From: Syntrophorhabdaceae bacterium
Lineage (GTDB): Bacteria > Desulfobacterota > Syntrophorhabdia > Syntrophorhabdales > Syntrophorhabdaceae
DNA: 13,849 bases
Assembly: GCA_026416315.1 (NCBI GenBank)
Contig: JAOAFK010000142.1
Location: 1-13,849 of the forward strand
Direction of reading: 5' to 3'
The notes under the pieces were generated by a model that was given only the letters and a program-made list of their open reading frames with translations, was not told the origin of the DNA and did not search any database. Positions 1 through 7,627 of the stretch are shown here, piece by piece (within the stretch, counting starts at the first letter, position 1; every line of letters starts with the position of its first letter). Made by a program: the position numbers and the translations under genes.

Positions 1-75
1 GGCAAGTTCTGCACCTTTTACTATGGGACCAGGGGCATAATCGCCACCCATGCAGTCTATGGCTATCTTTACCAT
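1..75 (-). CDS. plsX: PlsX phosphate acyltransferase, N-terminal fragment (cut by window edge)
   Basis: Only the first 25 codons lie in the window. They read MVKIAIDCMGGDYAPGPIVK and onward, matching the PlsX N-terminus, whose typical form is MKIALDAMGGDYAP. PlsX converts acyl-ACP plus phosphate to acyl-phosphate, the donor that PlsY uses in bacterial phospholipid synthesis; it is a peripheral membrane enzyme. The ATG at 75-73 lies only 4 bases after the rpmF stop, so the gene is almost certainly co-transcribed, and perhaps translationally coupled, with yceD-rpmF. This operon order is widespread in bacteria. The catalytic body lies outside the window, so intactness cannot be judged. Confidence 0.9.
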   Translation of the reverse strand, partial: MVKIAIDCMGGDYAPGPIVKGAELA

Positions 76-79
76 AAGC

Positions 80-262
80 CTATATTTCTTCTAATTTTAT
101 AACCTGTCTTCCTTTATAGTAACCGCATCTCTCACATACCCTGTGGGGTAGGGCCGGTTCTTTACAGTTAGGGCACAGGATAACATGTACTGGCTGTGCC
201 TTGTAATGGGTTCTTCTTTTATCCCTTCTGGATTGTGATGTTTTTCTTTTCGGTACGGGCAT
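80..262 (-). CDS. rpmF: Large-subunit ribosomal protein bL32
   Basis: This complete 60-residue protein starts MPVPKRKTSQSRRDKRRTHY, the invariant basic N-terminal arm of bL32. It then carries a four-cysteine zinc ribbon, CPNC at residues 30-33 and CERC at 43-46, so it is the zinc-binding (C+) form. It is a structural component of the 50S subunit. The start is supported by GAGGAG six bases upstream of the ATG at 262. It sits 27 bases after yceD and 4 bases before plsX, the usual arrangement linking ribosome production to fatty-acid and phospholipid synthesis. Nothing is unusual about its length or sequence. Confidence 0.98.
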   Translation of the reverse strand: MPVPKRKTSQSRRDKRRTHYKAQPVHVILCPNCKEPALPHRVCERCGYYKGRQVIKLEEI

Positions 263-289
263 ATCTTTCTCCTCTTTTTATAAAAGTTT

Positions 290-793
290 TCAATTTAAAA
301 ATTCTTTTAGTTTCTCACCGAGAATCGTGTTTATGCCTTTATAGCAGTCACACGGTTCGTAGTTTTGATTTTTTCCACAAACCTGGCATAATCCTTTACA
401 AGATTCCTTGCATAACGGTTTTATAGGGATGTTAAGGATTATCTCTTCGTTTATTATTGGCTCGAGTTCAACTTCATTACCCTCATAATAGTATATATCC
501 ATATCATCTCTTTTCAGTTCAATTTCAGGTTCATGGGGTGCCATATTTTGAGGCAACATTTTAAAATCTACTATTGCGTTGATCATATATGGAAATTCAT
601 CAAGACACCTGCTGCATGTTAATGAGATAATACAATTTAAACTCCCTTTAATGCTTAAGGTATCTTTGCTCTTTTTAATAATCAGGTCATAGTGCACCTT
701 TGAGGCAAGCCTGTAGGCACTGCTTAATTTAGCTACCTCTAAATCGCCTTTTAAGGCAAAACTATCCTCAATATCCAATAGTTTTATAATCAC
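290..793 (-). CDS. yceD: YceD/DUF177 family protein (23S rRNA accumulation factor)
   Basis: This 167-residue DUF177 (YceD) protein belongs to a family linked to 23S rRNA accumulation or processing in bacteria and plastids; the biochemical role is not settled. Sequence support is a CSRC motif at residues 60-63, then a C-terminal cysteine cluster with C128, C132, C136, C139 (ending CQVCGKN) and C148/C150. Such cysteines suggest a metal-binding ribbon as in many anaerobe members, which is an inference. The start codon is GTG at 793-791; GGAAGG seven bases upstream supports it and no better ATG is present. It is the first gene of yceD-rpmF-plsX, and placement next to rpmF is a hallmark of the family. 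Confidence 0.9.
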   Translation of the reverse strand: MIIKLLDIEDSFALKGDLEVAKLSSAYRLASKVHYDLIIKKSKDTLSIKGSLNCIISLTCSRCLDEFPYMINAIVDFKMLPQNMAPHEPEIELKRDDMDIYYYEGNEVELEPIINEEIILNIPIKPLCKESCKGLCQVCGKNQNYEPCDCYKGINTILGEKLKEFLN

Positions 794-819
794 AACCTTA
801 CCTTCCTTTTGAGTTTGAT

Positions 820-849
820 AATATAATTGGTTTAGCCTTTTATTGTCAA
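820..849 (-). promoter_or_regulatory. Sigma-70-type promoter for yceD-rpmF-plsX
   Basis: On the minus strand a perfect TTGACA (-35) lies at 849-844. It is followed after an 18-base spacer by TATATT (-10, five of six consensus bases) at 825-820. The predicted start of transcription is about 20 bases upstream of the yceD GTG, leaving room for its ribosome site. This is a consensus match only, with no experimental support. Confidence 0.6.
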
Positions 850-966
850 GTAAATTAACTTTTTGTAAATATTACATTTTATTATAAACTCCAAAAAAAT
901 CACGTAAAAAGCTATTTCATCAAAAAATTAAATTTTATAAAATTTTATCCAAAACACCTCAATATA

Positions 967-975
967 TGTTACAAT
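967..975 (+). promoter_or_regulatory. Extended -10 promoter for the HAD gene
   Basis: TGTTACAAT at 967-975 fits the extended -10 form TGnTAtaaT. No good -35 is visible at the matching distance, which extended -10 promoters tolerate. Transcription would begin near 982, about 23 bases before the ATG at 1005 and just ahead of the strong GGAGG at 995-999. The rest of the 794-1004 gap is AT-rich and holds nothing else recognisable beyond the opposite-strand promoter. Confidence 0.45.
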
Positions 976-1004
976 AAAAATCCAAATTTATTGAGGAGGT
1001 AGTT

Positions 1005-1475
1005 ATGATTAGTGTTTCTATTCCAGGCTGGGGTGATTTAGACATACAGTATCTCGTAATTGATTATAATGGAACATGTGCCTTTGATGGCAAAATAAAG
1101 GCAGAGGCAAAGGAGTTACTTGAGAAGATATCAAGGTATATTAAGGTTTTTATAATTACTTCAGATACTTATGGAAACATAGACAATGAGGTAAATACCA
1201 TTGGGTTCAGTGTTATTAAGGTAAGTAAAGAAAATAGCGGTTTGGAAAAGGCAAGGATCATAAAGGAATTGGGTCCTGAAAAGGTCGTGGCCATAGGAAA
1301 CGGTGCAAACGATGCCATGATGTTAAAAGAGGCAGGCCTCGGTATAGGGGTGATCGGTGAGGAAGGCTGCGCAAGCTTTATTCTGAAAGAGGCAGACCTT
1401 ATTGTAAAAGATGTTAATGATGCCTTAAACATTCTCCTCCATCCGGAGAGATTGATGGCAACTTTGAGGGATTGA
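1005..1475 (+). CDS. Soluble P-type-ATPase-like HAD protein (COG4087 type)
   Basis: This 156-residue protein consists only of a minimal HAD phosphatase fold. Motif I is DYNGT at residues 20-24, with D20 the expected phospho-accepting aspartate. Motif II is around T52-S53 (ITSDT), a candidate motif III lysine is K82 or K87, and motif IV is GNGANDAMML at 98-107. Motif IV closely resembles GDGxNDxP of P-type ATPase phosphorylation domains, hence the family name 'soluble P-type ATPase'. Residue +2 after the nucleophile is N22 instead of the Asp of HAD phosphatases or the Thr of P-type ATPases (DKTGT). No membrane segments are present, so it is not an ion pump. The substrate is unknown. GGAGG five bases upstream fixes the start. 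It lies 42 bases before secA on the same strand. Confidence 0.8.
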   Translation: MISVSIPGWGDLDIQYLVIDYNGTCAFDGKIKAEAKELLEKISRYIKVFIITSDTYGNIDNEVNTIGFSVIKVSKENSGLEKARIIKELGPEKVVAIGNGANDAMMLKEAGLGIGVIGEEGCASFILKEADLIVKDVNDALNILLHPERLMATLRD

Positions 1476-1517
1476 TATATAATTATTAAACGGCAATAAA
1501 TAATAGGCGTAAAACAT

Positions 1518-4133
1518 ATGCTGGGAAATTTAATTAAAAAGATAATAGGAACAAAAAACGAAAGGGAGTTAAAGAGGATCCAGCCCATAGTGGATAGGGT
1601 AAACAGTCTCGAAGATTCTATGAAAAGGCTCTCTGATGATGAACTAAGAAGCATGACCTATAAGTTCAAAGAGAGGATTGAAAGAGGGGAGGACCTCGAT
1701 TCTATTCTTCCTGAGGCCTTTGCTGTAGTGAGGGAGACTGCGAGAAGAACCATTGGGATGAGACATTTCGATGTCCAGATAATAGGCGGTGTTGTGCTCC
1801 ATGAAGGAAAAATCGCAGAGATGGCAACTGGTGAAGGAAAGACCCTTGTGGCAACACTACCTGTTTATTTAAATGCATTAACAGGAGAGGGCGTCCATGT
1901 AGTGACCGTAAACGACTATCTTGCCAAAAGAGATGCTGAATGGATGGGTCCTGTGTATAAATTTTTAGGGCTCTCTGTTGGTGTCATTCTCAATCATCTC
2001 GACGATGATGAGAGAAAGGCTGCCTATGCCTGCGATGTTACATACGGAACGAACAACGAGTTCGGTTTTGATTATCTAAGGGACAATATGAAGTACAGCC
2101 TCGATGACTGTGTCCAGAGGGGTTTCAATTATGCCATAGTGGATGAGGTGGACAGCATTCTTATAGATGAGGCAAGAACACCCCTTATCATTTCAGGACC
2201 CGCTGAGGAATCTACAGATAAATATTATAAAATCAACAGGCTTGTATACCAGTTAAAGAAAGACATAGATTTTAAAATTGAGGAAAAGACAAAGAGTGCA
2301 TACCTTACAGAAGAGGGCGTTGCAAAGATTGAAAAGCTCTTAAAACTCGATAATCTGTATGATCCAAGACATGTGGATTTATTGCACCATATAAACCAGG
2401 CATTAAAGGCACATTACCTCTTTAAAAGAGATGTGGACTACATTGTAAAAGATTCAAAGGTCATCATTGTAGATGAGTTTACAGGCAGGCTCATGGATGG
2501 CAGGCGTTACAGTGATGGCTTACATCAGGCCCTTGAGGCAAAGGAGAATGTAAAGATAGAAAGGGAAAACCAGACCCTTGCCACAATCACATTCCAGAAT
2601 TACTTCAGGATGTATAAAAAACTTGCTGGTATGACAGGTACAGCAGATACTGAGGCAGTAGAATTCAAAAAGATATATAATCTCGATGTTGTTGTTATAC
2701 CGACAAATAGACCCCTTATCAGAACGAATTATCCTGATGTTGTATACAGGACAGAAAAGGAAAAATTCAAAGCAGTGGTGAGGGAAATAGAGGAACTTTA
2801 TAAGATAGGTAGACCTGTTCTTGTGGGCACCCTTTCCATTGAAAAATCAGAGAGATTGTCAGAGATGCTTAAAAGAAAGGGTATACCCCACAATGTGTTG
2901 AATGCGAAAAACCATGAGAGAGAGGCTGAGATTGTGGCGCAGGCAGGCAGATCCAAGGCAGTAACTATCTCGACAAATATGGCAGGAAGGGGTACAGATA
3001 TACTTTTAGGCGGAAATCCCCATTTTCTTGCCTTAACCATGTGTAAAGGGGAAAAGGATACTGAAAAATATGAAAAGGCCTTAGAGGAGGCAAAAAAGAT
3101 CTGCGAGGCTGATAAAGAAAAGGTTATAGCATTAGGTGGGCTTCATATAATAGGCACAGAGAGGCATGAATCAAGAAGGATAGATAATCAGTTAAGGGGC
3201 AGGGCAGGTAGACAGGGGGACCCTGGTTCTTCGAGATTTTATGTATCCCTTGAAGACGAGATCATGAGGCTTTTTGGTTCAGAAAAGGTCTCACCCATTC
3301 TTGCAAAGTTAGGTATGGAAGAGGATATGCCCATAGAACATCCTTTGATTACAAGGGCAATAGAGAATGCCCAGACGAGGATTGAAGCCCATAATTTTGA
3401 GATAAGAAAGTATCTCCTCGAATATGACAATGTGATGAATAAGCAGAGAGAAACCGTATATGGTATGAGACGAGAGATAATGGCAAATGGTGACATAAGA
3501 GACCAGATTTATGAGATGATGGAGGAGATCTGTGAAGATATTGTTTATGATGCAGCACCTGAAAAGGTATATCCTGAAGAATGGGACTTTGAAGGGATAA
3601 AAAACAGGATCTATGAAACATTCTTCTTTCGAATAGATTTTGGTTCAATAGATTACAAAAACATTACAAGGCAAGGGTTACTGGAACAGGTTATCGAGAA
3701 GGTTAAAGAGGTTTATGATAACAAGATAAAACAGTTCGGTGAAGATCAAATGAGGGAGATAGAATCGTTTTTTGCATTAAACTCCCTCGATTATCACTGG
3801 AAAGAACATCTTCTTGCTTTAGACCATCTAAAAGAGGGTATAGGCTTAAGGGGTTACGGTCAGAAAGACCCTTTACGGGAATACCAGAGAGAAAGTTTTG
3901 ATTTGTTTCTTGATATGTTAGACAAGGTAAAGCTTGATACAGTGAGAAAACTATTTGCCGTGCAGCCTGCAAAAGTGGAGCTTACCCATGAGATGCCCGT
4001 GATGTATACAAATTTAGGTGGCGACTCATCAGGGGTCAAAAAAGAAGAAAAAATAAGCAGAAACGCACCCTGTCCATGCGGAAGCGGTAAAAAATACAAA
4101 AGATGCTGTGGAAGGCAACAGAGTAGGGTATAA
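1518..4133 (+). CDS. secA: Protein translocase ATPase SecA
   Basis: The complete 871-residue SecA is the motor that drives preproteins through SecYEG using ATP. Seen in order are: the Q-motif region FDVQIIGG (84-91), Walker A ATGEGKT (103-109), the DEVD Walker B (209-212) followed by SILIDEARTPLIISG, the second nucleotide-binding motif MAGRGTDI (488-495) and the GRAGRQGDPGSS arginine-finger motif. The protein ends in a zinc-binding SEC-C tail, CPCGSGKKYKRCCG, at 852-865, which in other species binds SecB and phospholipids. Length is normal for the family. The ribosome site before the ATG is modest (AGGCG at 1505-1509). The gene follows the HAD gene by 42 bases and precedes argJ by 64. Confidence 0.98.
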   Translation: MLGNLIKKIIGTKNERELKRIQPIVDRVNSLEDSMKRLSDDELRSMTYKFKERIERGEDLDSILPEAFAVVRETARRTIGMRHFDVQIIGGVVLHEGKIAEMATGEGKTLVATLPVYLNALTGEGVHVVTVNDYLAKRDAEWMGPVYKFLGLSVGVILNHLDDDERKAAYACDVTYGTNNEFGFDYLRDNMKYSLDDCVQRGFNYAIVDEVDSILIDEARTPLIISGPAEESTDKYYKINRLVYQLKKDIDFKIEEKTKSAYLTEEGVAKIEKLLKLDNLYDPRHVDLLHHINQALKAHYLFKRDVDYIVKDSKVIIVDEFTGRLMDGRRYSDGLHQALEAKENVKIERENQTLATITFQNYFRMYKKLAGMTGTADTEAVEFKKIYNLDVVVIPTNRPLIRTNYPDVVYRTEKEKFKAVVREIEELYKIGRPVLVGTLSIEKSERLSEMLKRKGIPHNVLNAKNHEREAEIVAQAGRSKAVTISTNMAGRGTDILLGGNPHFLALTMCKGEKDTEKYEKALEEAKKICEADKEKVIALGGLHIIGTERHESRRIDNQLRGRAGRQGDPGSSRFYVSLEDEIMRLFGSEKVSPILAKLGMEEDMPIEHPLITRAIENAQTRIEAHNFEIRKYLLEYDNVMNKQRETVYGMRREIMANGDIRDQIYEMMEEICEDIVYDAAPEKVYPEEWDFEGIKNRIYETFFFRIDFGSIDYKNITRQGLLEQVIEKVKEVYDNKIKQFGEDQMREIESFFALNSLDYHWKEHLLALDHLKEGIGLRGYGQKDPLREYQRESFDLFLDMLDKVKLDTVRKLFAVQPAKVELTHEMPVMYTNLGGDSSGVKKEEKISRNAPCPCGSGKKYKRCCGRQQSRV

Positions 4134-4197
4134 AGATCAAAAATAAAAAGAAACTATATACCAGGTTCATTATATTTCTAATGAAAAGGTTCATGAC

Positions 4198-5346
4198 ATG
4201 ATAAAAGGCATAAAATTTTCATGTGTTGAATCAGGGATAAAGGCAAAAGGGCTTGATTTAGGCCTTGTATTATTCGAAGAGGAAATGAACTGTTTTTCTG
4301 CATATACACGTAACAGGGTTAAGGCAGCCCATATCCATTATAATATGAAACAATCCATGGATAGGGTCAAGGCACTCCTTGTAAACAGTGGATGTGCAAA
4401 TGCCTGTACAGGTATGGATGGCATTAAAGACTTAAGAGATATCTCCCATGTCCTTTCAAACGAGTTGGGGATTGAAAAAAATCAGGTGCTTTTTTCTTCT
4501 ACAGGTGTAATAGGAAAAAGGCTTCCCAAGGAAATTATTAAAAGGGCGATACCAAAACTCATAAATAATCTCCATGAAGAAAATATTGAAGGCTTTGCAA
4601 GGGCTATTATGACAACAGACACTTATCCAAAAATAGTGAAGTTTAATTTTAAAGGCAAAAAAGAATATACAATTATTGGTGTTGCCAAAGGCGCGGGGAT
4701 GATAAACCCTCTATTTGCCACAATGCTTGTTTTTCTCTTTACAGATTATCCAGCAATCCCGAAGGACCTTTCAAGATATTTCAAAAGGTCCGTTAAAGAG
4801 ACCTTTGAGAGGATTAGCGTGGATGGTGAGTGCAGCACCAACGACACTGTTCTTTTTTTTACAAAAAAAGGGCAGAAGGATGAAACAGGCCTTAATGCTT
4901 TTAAAGAGTCTGTTTTTAGGGCCATGAAGGAACTATCATTAATGGTTGTAAAAGATGGAGAGGGTGCTACAAAAATCATCCATATATTTGTGAAAGGGGC
5001 TAAAAATAAGGCCGTTGCAGAAAAAATCGCAAGAAGGATAGCCATATCACCCCTTTCAAAAACAGCATTTTTTGGTTGTGACCCCAATTGGGGTAGATTT
5101 ATTGCTGCAGCAGGTGATGCAGGTGTGCCATTTAACCCCGATAGAACAGAGATTATTTTGGAGGGAAGGACCCTCGTCAAAAACGGAGTTGAGGTTCCTT
5201 TTGATGAGGCTGATTTAAAAAAACTCATGGATAATAAAGAAATAGAGCTGACCCTTCATCTCCATGAAGGAAATGCGTCATTTGATATGTATACCACAGA
5301 CCTCACCTATGATTATATAAAGGTCAATGCATCTTACAGGAGTTAA
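4198..5346 (+). CDS. argJ: ArgJ, glutamate N-acetyltransferase (ornithine acetyltransferase)
   Basis: The 382-residue ArgJ moves the acetyl group from N-acetylornithine to glutamate, the cyclic route of arginine synthesis; some members also use acetyl-CoA. Family marks are NSGCANACTG (63-72), the oxyanion-hole segment STGVIG (101-106), and KGAGMINPLFATML, where self-cleavage is expected between A174 and T175, making T175 the N-terminal nucleophile of the beta chain. Further marks are the FGCDPNWGR segment and the NASYRS C-terminus. The loop before the cleavage site reads NPLF where many members have APN and M, a conservative variation. AAAAGGT about eight bases upstream supports the ATG. Whether it is bifunctional cannot be told from sequence alone. 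It lies between secA and the methylthiotransferase gene. Confidence 0.96.
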   Translation: MIKGIKFSCVESGIKAKGLDLGLVLFEEEMNCFSAYTRNRVKAAHIHYNMKQSMDRVKALLVNSGCANACTGMDGIKDLRDISHVLSNELGIEKNQVLFSSTGVIGKRLPKEIIKRAIPKLINNLHEENIEGFARAIMTTDTYPKIVKFNFKGKKEYTIIGVAKGAGMINPLFATMLVFLFTDYPAIPKDLSRYFKRSVKETFERISVDGECSTNDTVLFFTKKGQKDETGLNAFKESVFRAMKELSLMVVKDGEGATKIIHIFVKGAKNKAVAEKIARRIAISPLSKTAFFGCDPNWGRFIAAAGDAGVPFNPDRTEIILEGRTLVKNGVEVPFDEADLKKLMDNKEIELTLHLHEGNASFDMYTTDLTYDYIKVNASYRS

Positions 5347-5363
5347 ATCACCTTAATCATATT

Positions 5364-6632
5364 ATGCGTTTCTATATCAAGACAACGGGTTGCAGGGCAA
5401 ATCAATGGGATACATATGTGATTACGAATTTATTGACCGATGAAGGTCATATTCAATGTCCGTTAGAGGACGCTGAGGTGTGTATAATAAATGCATGCAC
5501 CCTAACCGATGGTGCAGAGCGTGATATAAGAAGGTTTATCAATCAGTGCAGGGAAAAAAATCCCTCCTCAAAGATCATCATTTCCGGGTGTCATGGTGAG
5601 GTATATCCTGAAAAAGGATACGGCGCAGATGTTATAATCGGTCACAAGGAAAAATTCAATGTATCTTATTATACAGGTTCAAAAGATAATACATTAAATC
5701 TCACGGATAACAGTTTCCTTGAAAAAGCTTATATAAAAGGTGTTCAGACAGGAAAAACAAGATTTTTTTTTAAGATTCAGGATGGCTGTGATAGGTTCTG
5801 CTCATATTGTATTGTCCCTTATGCAAGGGGGAAACCTAAAAGCAGGGATCTAAAAGAGATTTTACAGGCCATGGAGACACTCTCCTATATTGGCATAAAA
5901 GAGGTGGTCTTAACAGGTATAGAACTCTCTGCATATAGAGATGAAAAGACCAATACGGATTTAAAAGGGCTTTTGAACATTTTAGAACTATCAATTACCC
6001 CTCCAAGGATAAGACTCAGTTCCATTGACCCCCTTTATATAAGCGAAGGATTTATAAATACAATAAAAAATTCAAAAAAGGTGGCTAAAAGTATCCATAT
6101 TTCTGCCCAGAGCTTTTCAAACAGGATTTTAAAACTTATGAAAAGAAATTACACAAAAGAATATCTCATGGACAGGATCCATAAGATGATTGAACAGATA
6201 GATGATATAGGCATAGGGCTGGATATCATTGTGGGTTTTCCCACAGAAGATGAAGATGCCTTTAAAGAGACCTTTGATGCCATTGATTCCCTTCAGATCC
6301 ATTACCTTCATGTTTTCCCCTTTTCACCAAGAGAAAAGACAGAGGCTGCAAATTTGCCGCATCATGTGCCATTGAATATCAAAAGAAAAAGGGTTGAGGA
6401 GTTAAGAAGGTTAGATAGAAAAAAAAGACTCGCCTTTTATGAAAAATATATAGGAAAGCATGTAACGATCATCCCTGAAGGAAAGGTCTATAAGGGTAGT
6501 CTAACTAAAGGATACACGGAAAATTATATGCCTGTTTTTGTCCCATACAAAAAATCTATTGAAAATACCCTCATTGAGGTTAAAATAAAGGGCATAAAGG
6601 ATGGTTTTTTAGAAGGTGAATATATAAAGTAG
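5364..6632 (+). CDS. mtaB: MtaB-type tRNA t6A37 methylthiotransferase (radical SAM)
   Basis: This 422-residue radical-SAM methylthiotransferase has three N-terminal cluster cysteines, C10, C45 and C76 (UPF0004 domain). The radical-SAM motif CDRFCSYC follows at 142-149, in context DGCDRFCSYCIVPYARG, and the C-terminus looks like a TRAM domain. MtaB adds a methylthio group to t6A at position 37 of tRNA, giving ms2t6A. The short N-terminal domain and TTGCRANQ...ACTLTDGAERDIRR pattern fit MtaB better than MiaB or RimO, judged by memory of the families. No good ribosome site lies directly upstream: the nearest AGGAG (5338-5342) overlaps the end of argJ, 21 bases from the ATG, so re-initiation from argJ is likely. 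No alternative in-frame start is visible. Confidence 0.9.
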   Translation: MRFYIKTTGCRANQWDTYVITNLLTDEGHIQCPLEDAEVCIINACTLTDGAERDIRRFINQCREKNPSSKIIISGCHGEVYPEKGYGADVIIGHKEKFNVSYYTGSKDNTLNLTDNSFLEKAYIKGVQTGKTRFFFKIQDGCDRFCSYCIVPYARGKPKSRDLKEILQAMETLSYIGIKEVVLTGIELSAYRDEKTNTDLKGLLNILELSITPPRIRLSSIDPLYISEGFINTIKNSKKVAKSIHISAQSFSNRILKLMKRNYTKEYLMDRIHKMIEQIDDIGIGLDIIVGFPTEDEDAFKETFDAIDSLQIHYLHVFPFSPREKTEAANLPHHVPLNIKRKRVEELRRLDRKKRLAFYEKYIGKHVTIIPEGKVYKGSLTKGYTENYMPVFVPYKKSIENTLIEVKIKGIKDGFLEGEYIK

Positions 6633-6641
6633 AGGGGATTT

Positions 6642-6941
6642 ATGTTTGCAATGGCAAATCTTCTTTCAAGTCTTGCTTGGACATTGAACATTTTGCTGGA
6701 CCTTTATTTCTGGGTGATCTTCATAAGGGCTATTATGTCGTGGTTTAATCCAAACCCGTATAATCCTTTTGTGAGAACCATTTACAGGCTTGTTGATCCC
6801 GTTACATATAAAATTTCAAGGATTATCCCCACGAGATTTGGTATGGTGGACCTCTCACCTTTTGTTTTAATGCTCATCATAGTGTTTTTACAGAGATTCC
6901 TCGTAAAAACACTCTACGACCTTGCAATTAGAATGGGTTGA
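6642..6941 (+). CDS. YggT family membrane protein
   Basis: This 99-residue protein has two hydrophobic segments, about residues 13-33 and 70-92, separated by a polar stretch. That stretch contains the family signature, SWFNPNPYNPFVRTIYRLVDP followed by a short loop and LSPFVLML. YggT/YlmG proteins are small inner-membrane proteins connected in different bacteria with osmotic stress, cell-division clusters or, in chloroplasts, nucleoid distribution; no activity is established. GAGGGG at 6632-6637 supports the ATG at 6642, though the Met at codon 4 is also possible. The gene follows mtaB by 9 bases and precedes the next gene by 3, so it is firmly inside the operon. Confidence 0.88.
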   Translation: MFAMANLLSSLAWTLNILLDLYFWVIFIRAIMSWFNPNPYNPFVRTIYRLVDPVTYKISRIIPTRFGMVDLSPFVLMLIIVFLQRFLVKTLYDLAIRMG

Positions 6942-6944
6942 TGT

Positions 6945-7280
6945 ATGGACATAGATCAATGGGGTCATGACCCGCAGGTGAGGTTTTTAAGGCGTGCATT
7001 TTCTCAGATAGAAAAGGCACAGAAAAATCTATTAGATAAAATAGGTATTTCTCCAATGGATGAGAGATTGAGAAGGATAAGGGATGGCGCATTAAATGTA
7101 TTTGAAAAGGCCTGGGCCCTCTCTGTGAGGCGTGGTGTGTCTTTAAATGAAAAAGACTTTGAAAATCTGTATATCTATTCCCTTGCATATGTTCTCGAAA
7201 GATATAGAATACATGTGCCCCAGGAGATTTTACCTGTTGATGAAAAGGCAAAAAAAATTATCAATGAGGCTACAGGATGA
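6945..7280 (+). CDS. Unrecognised 111-residue protein, upstream partner of the next gene
   Basis: I do not recognise this protein. It is soluble, highly charged and predicted mostly helical, with basic patches such as RFLRRAF (13-19) and ERLRRIRDGA. There is no signal peptide, no membrane segment, no cysteine and no obvious catalytic motif. It starts 3 bases after the yggT stop with no clear Shine-Dalgarno, so translation probably depends on ribosomes finishing yggT. Its stop overlaps the start of the following gene by ATGA (7277-7280). Position alone suggests a shared task with yggT and the next gene. An ATG at 6941 overlapping the yggT stop is in the wrong frame. Codon use matches neighbouring genes, so it is likely a real native gene. 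Confidence 0.75.
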   Translation: MDIDQWGHDPQVRFLRRAFSQIEKAQKNLLDKIGISPMDERLRRIRDGALNVFEKAWALSVRRGVSLNEKDFENLYIYSLAYVLERYRIHVPQEILPVDEKAKKIINEATG

Positions 7281-7612
7281 TAAGATTGAGGTTGTTCGGA
7301 AGATGTAGAATTTATCATGACCCTGTAAGTCCCGTGCTTAAGGCACCCGCTCAAATTGGCTGGAGTGCCTGGTTCAGGACAATAGACCTTGTTACGCCTC
7401 AGCCCTTAAAAGGTGAGGAATTGTTAAGACGGACAAAGGGCTGGTGGACTGTTGACCCTCACGATGTGGCTGAGGTTGTAAAGAAATACGGTAAAATAGT
7501 AGTGGGAGAGAATGGTGAGCTTATGGTGGAATTCAAAAACAGAGGCGATGCAGAGGCATTGGCCAATGCCCTTAGAGAAAGATTTGGAGATGAGGTGCAG
7601 CTTGCACCATAG
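7277..7612 (+). CDS. Unrecognised 111-residue tryptophan-rich protein
   Basis: I do not recognise this protein. Tryptophans cluster at GWSAWFRTIDLVTPQP (about residues 28-43) and KGWWTVDPHDVAEVVKKYG (54-72). The C-terminal half (VVGENGELMVEFKNRGDAEALANALRE) looks like a small alpha/beta domain. Two cores, one of strands around the W residues and one alpha-beta, are plausible, but this is a guess from hydrophobic pattern. There is no signal peptide or membrane segment. The start overlaps the previous stop as ATGA, a strong sign of translational coupling. It ends 15 bases before the convergent amidohydrolase stop, with no terminator between. It closes the plus-strand run from the HAD gene. Confidence 0.75.
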   Translation: MIRLRLFGRCRIYHDPVSPVLKAPAQIGWSAWFRTIDLVTPQPLKGEELLRRTKGWWTVDPHDVAEVVKKYGKIVVGENGELMVEFKNRGDAEALANALRERFGDEVQLAP

Positions 7613-7627
7613 TAAAACCAAAAAGTA

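Noticed and set aside
794..1004. Possible small RNA or extra gene in the largest gap of the window
   Set aside because: It has only AT-rich sequence with divergent promoter elements, with no tRNA-like or riboswitch-like structure and no open frame with a ribosome site.
1452..1481. Possible secA promoter TTGATG-N18-TATATA
   Set aside because: The -35 lies inside the HAD coding sequence and the match is modest; read-through from the HAD promoter explains secA expression equally well.
4181..4201. Six-codon reading frame (MKRFMT) whose stop overlaps the argJ start as ATGA
   Set aside because: It looks like a leader peptide, but it has no clear ribosome site, no regulatory codons and no attenuator structure. 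Chance is the simpler reading. An AGGTTCAT direct repeat nearby (4163-4170 and 4187-4194) is equally unsupported.
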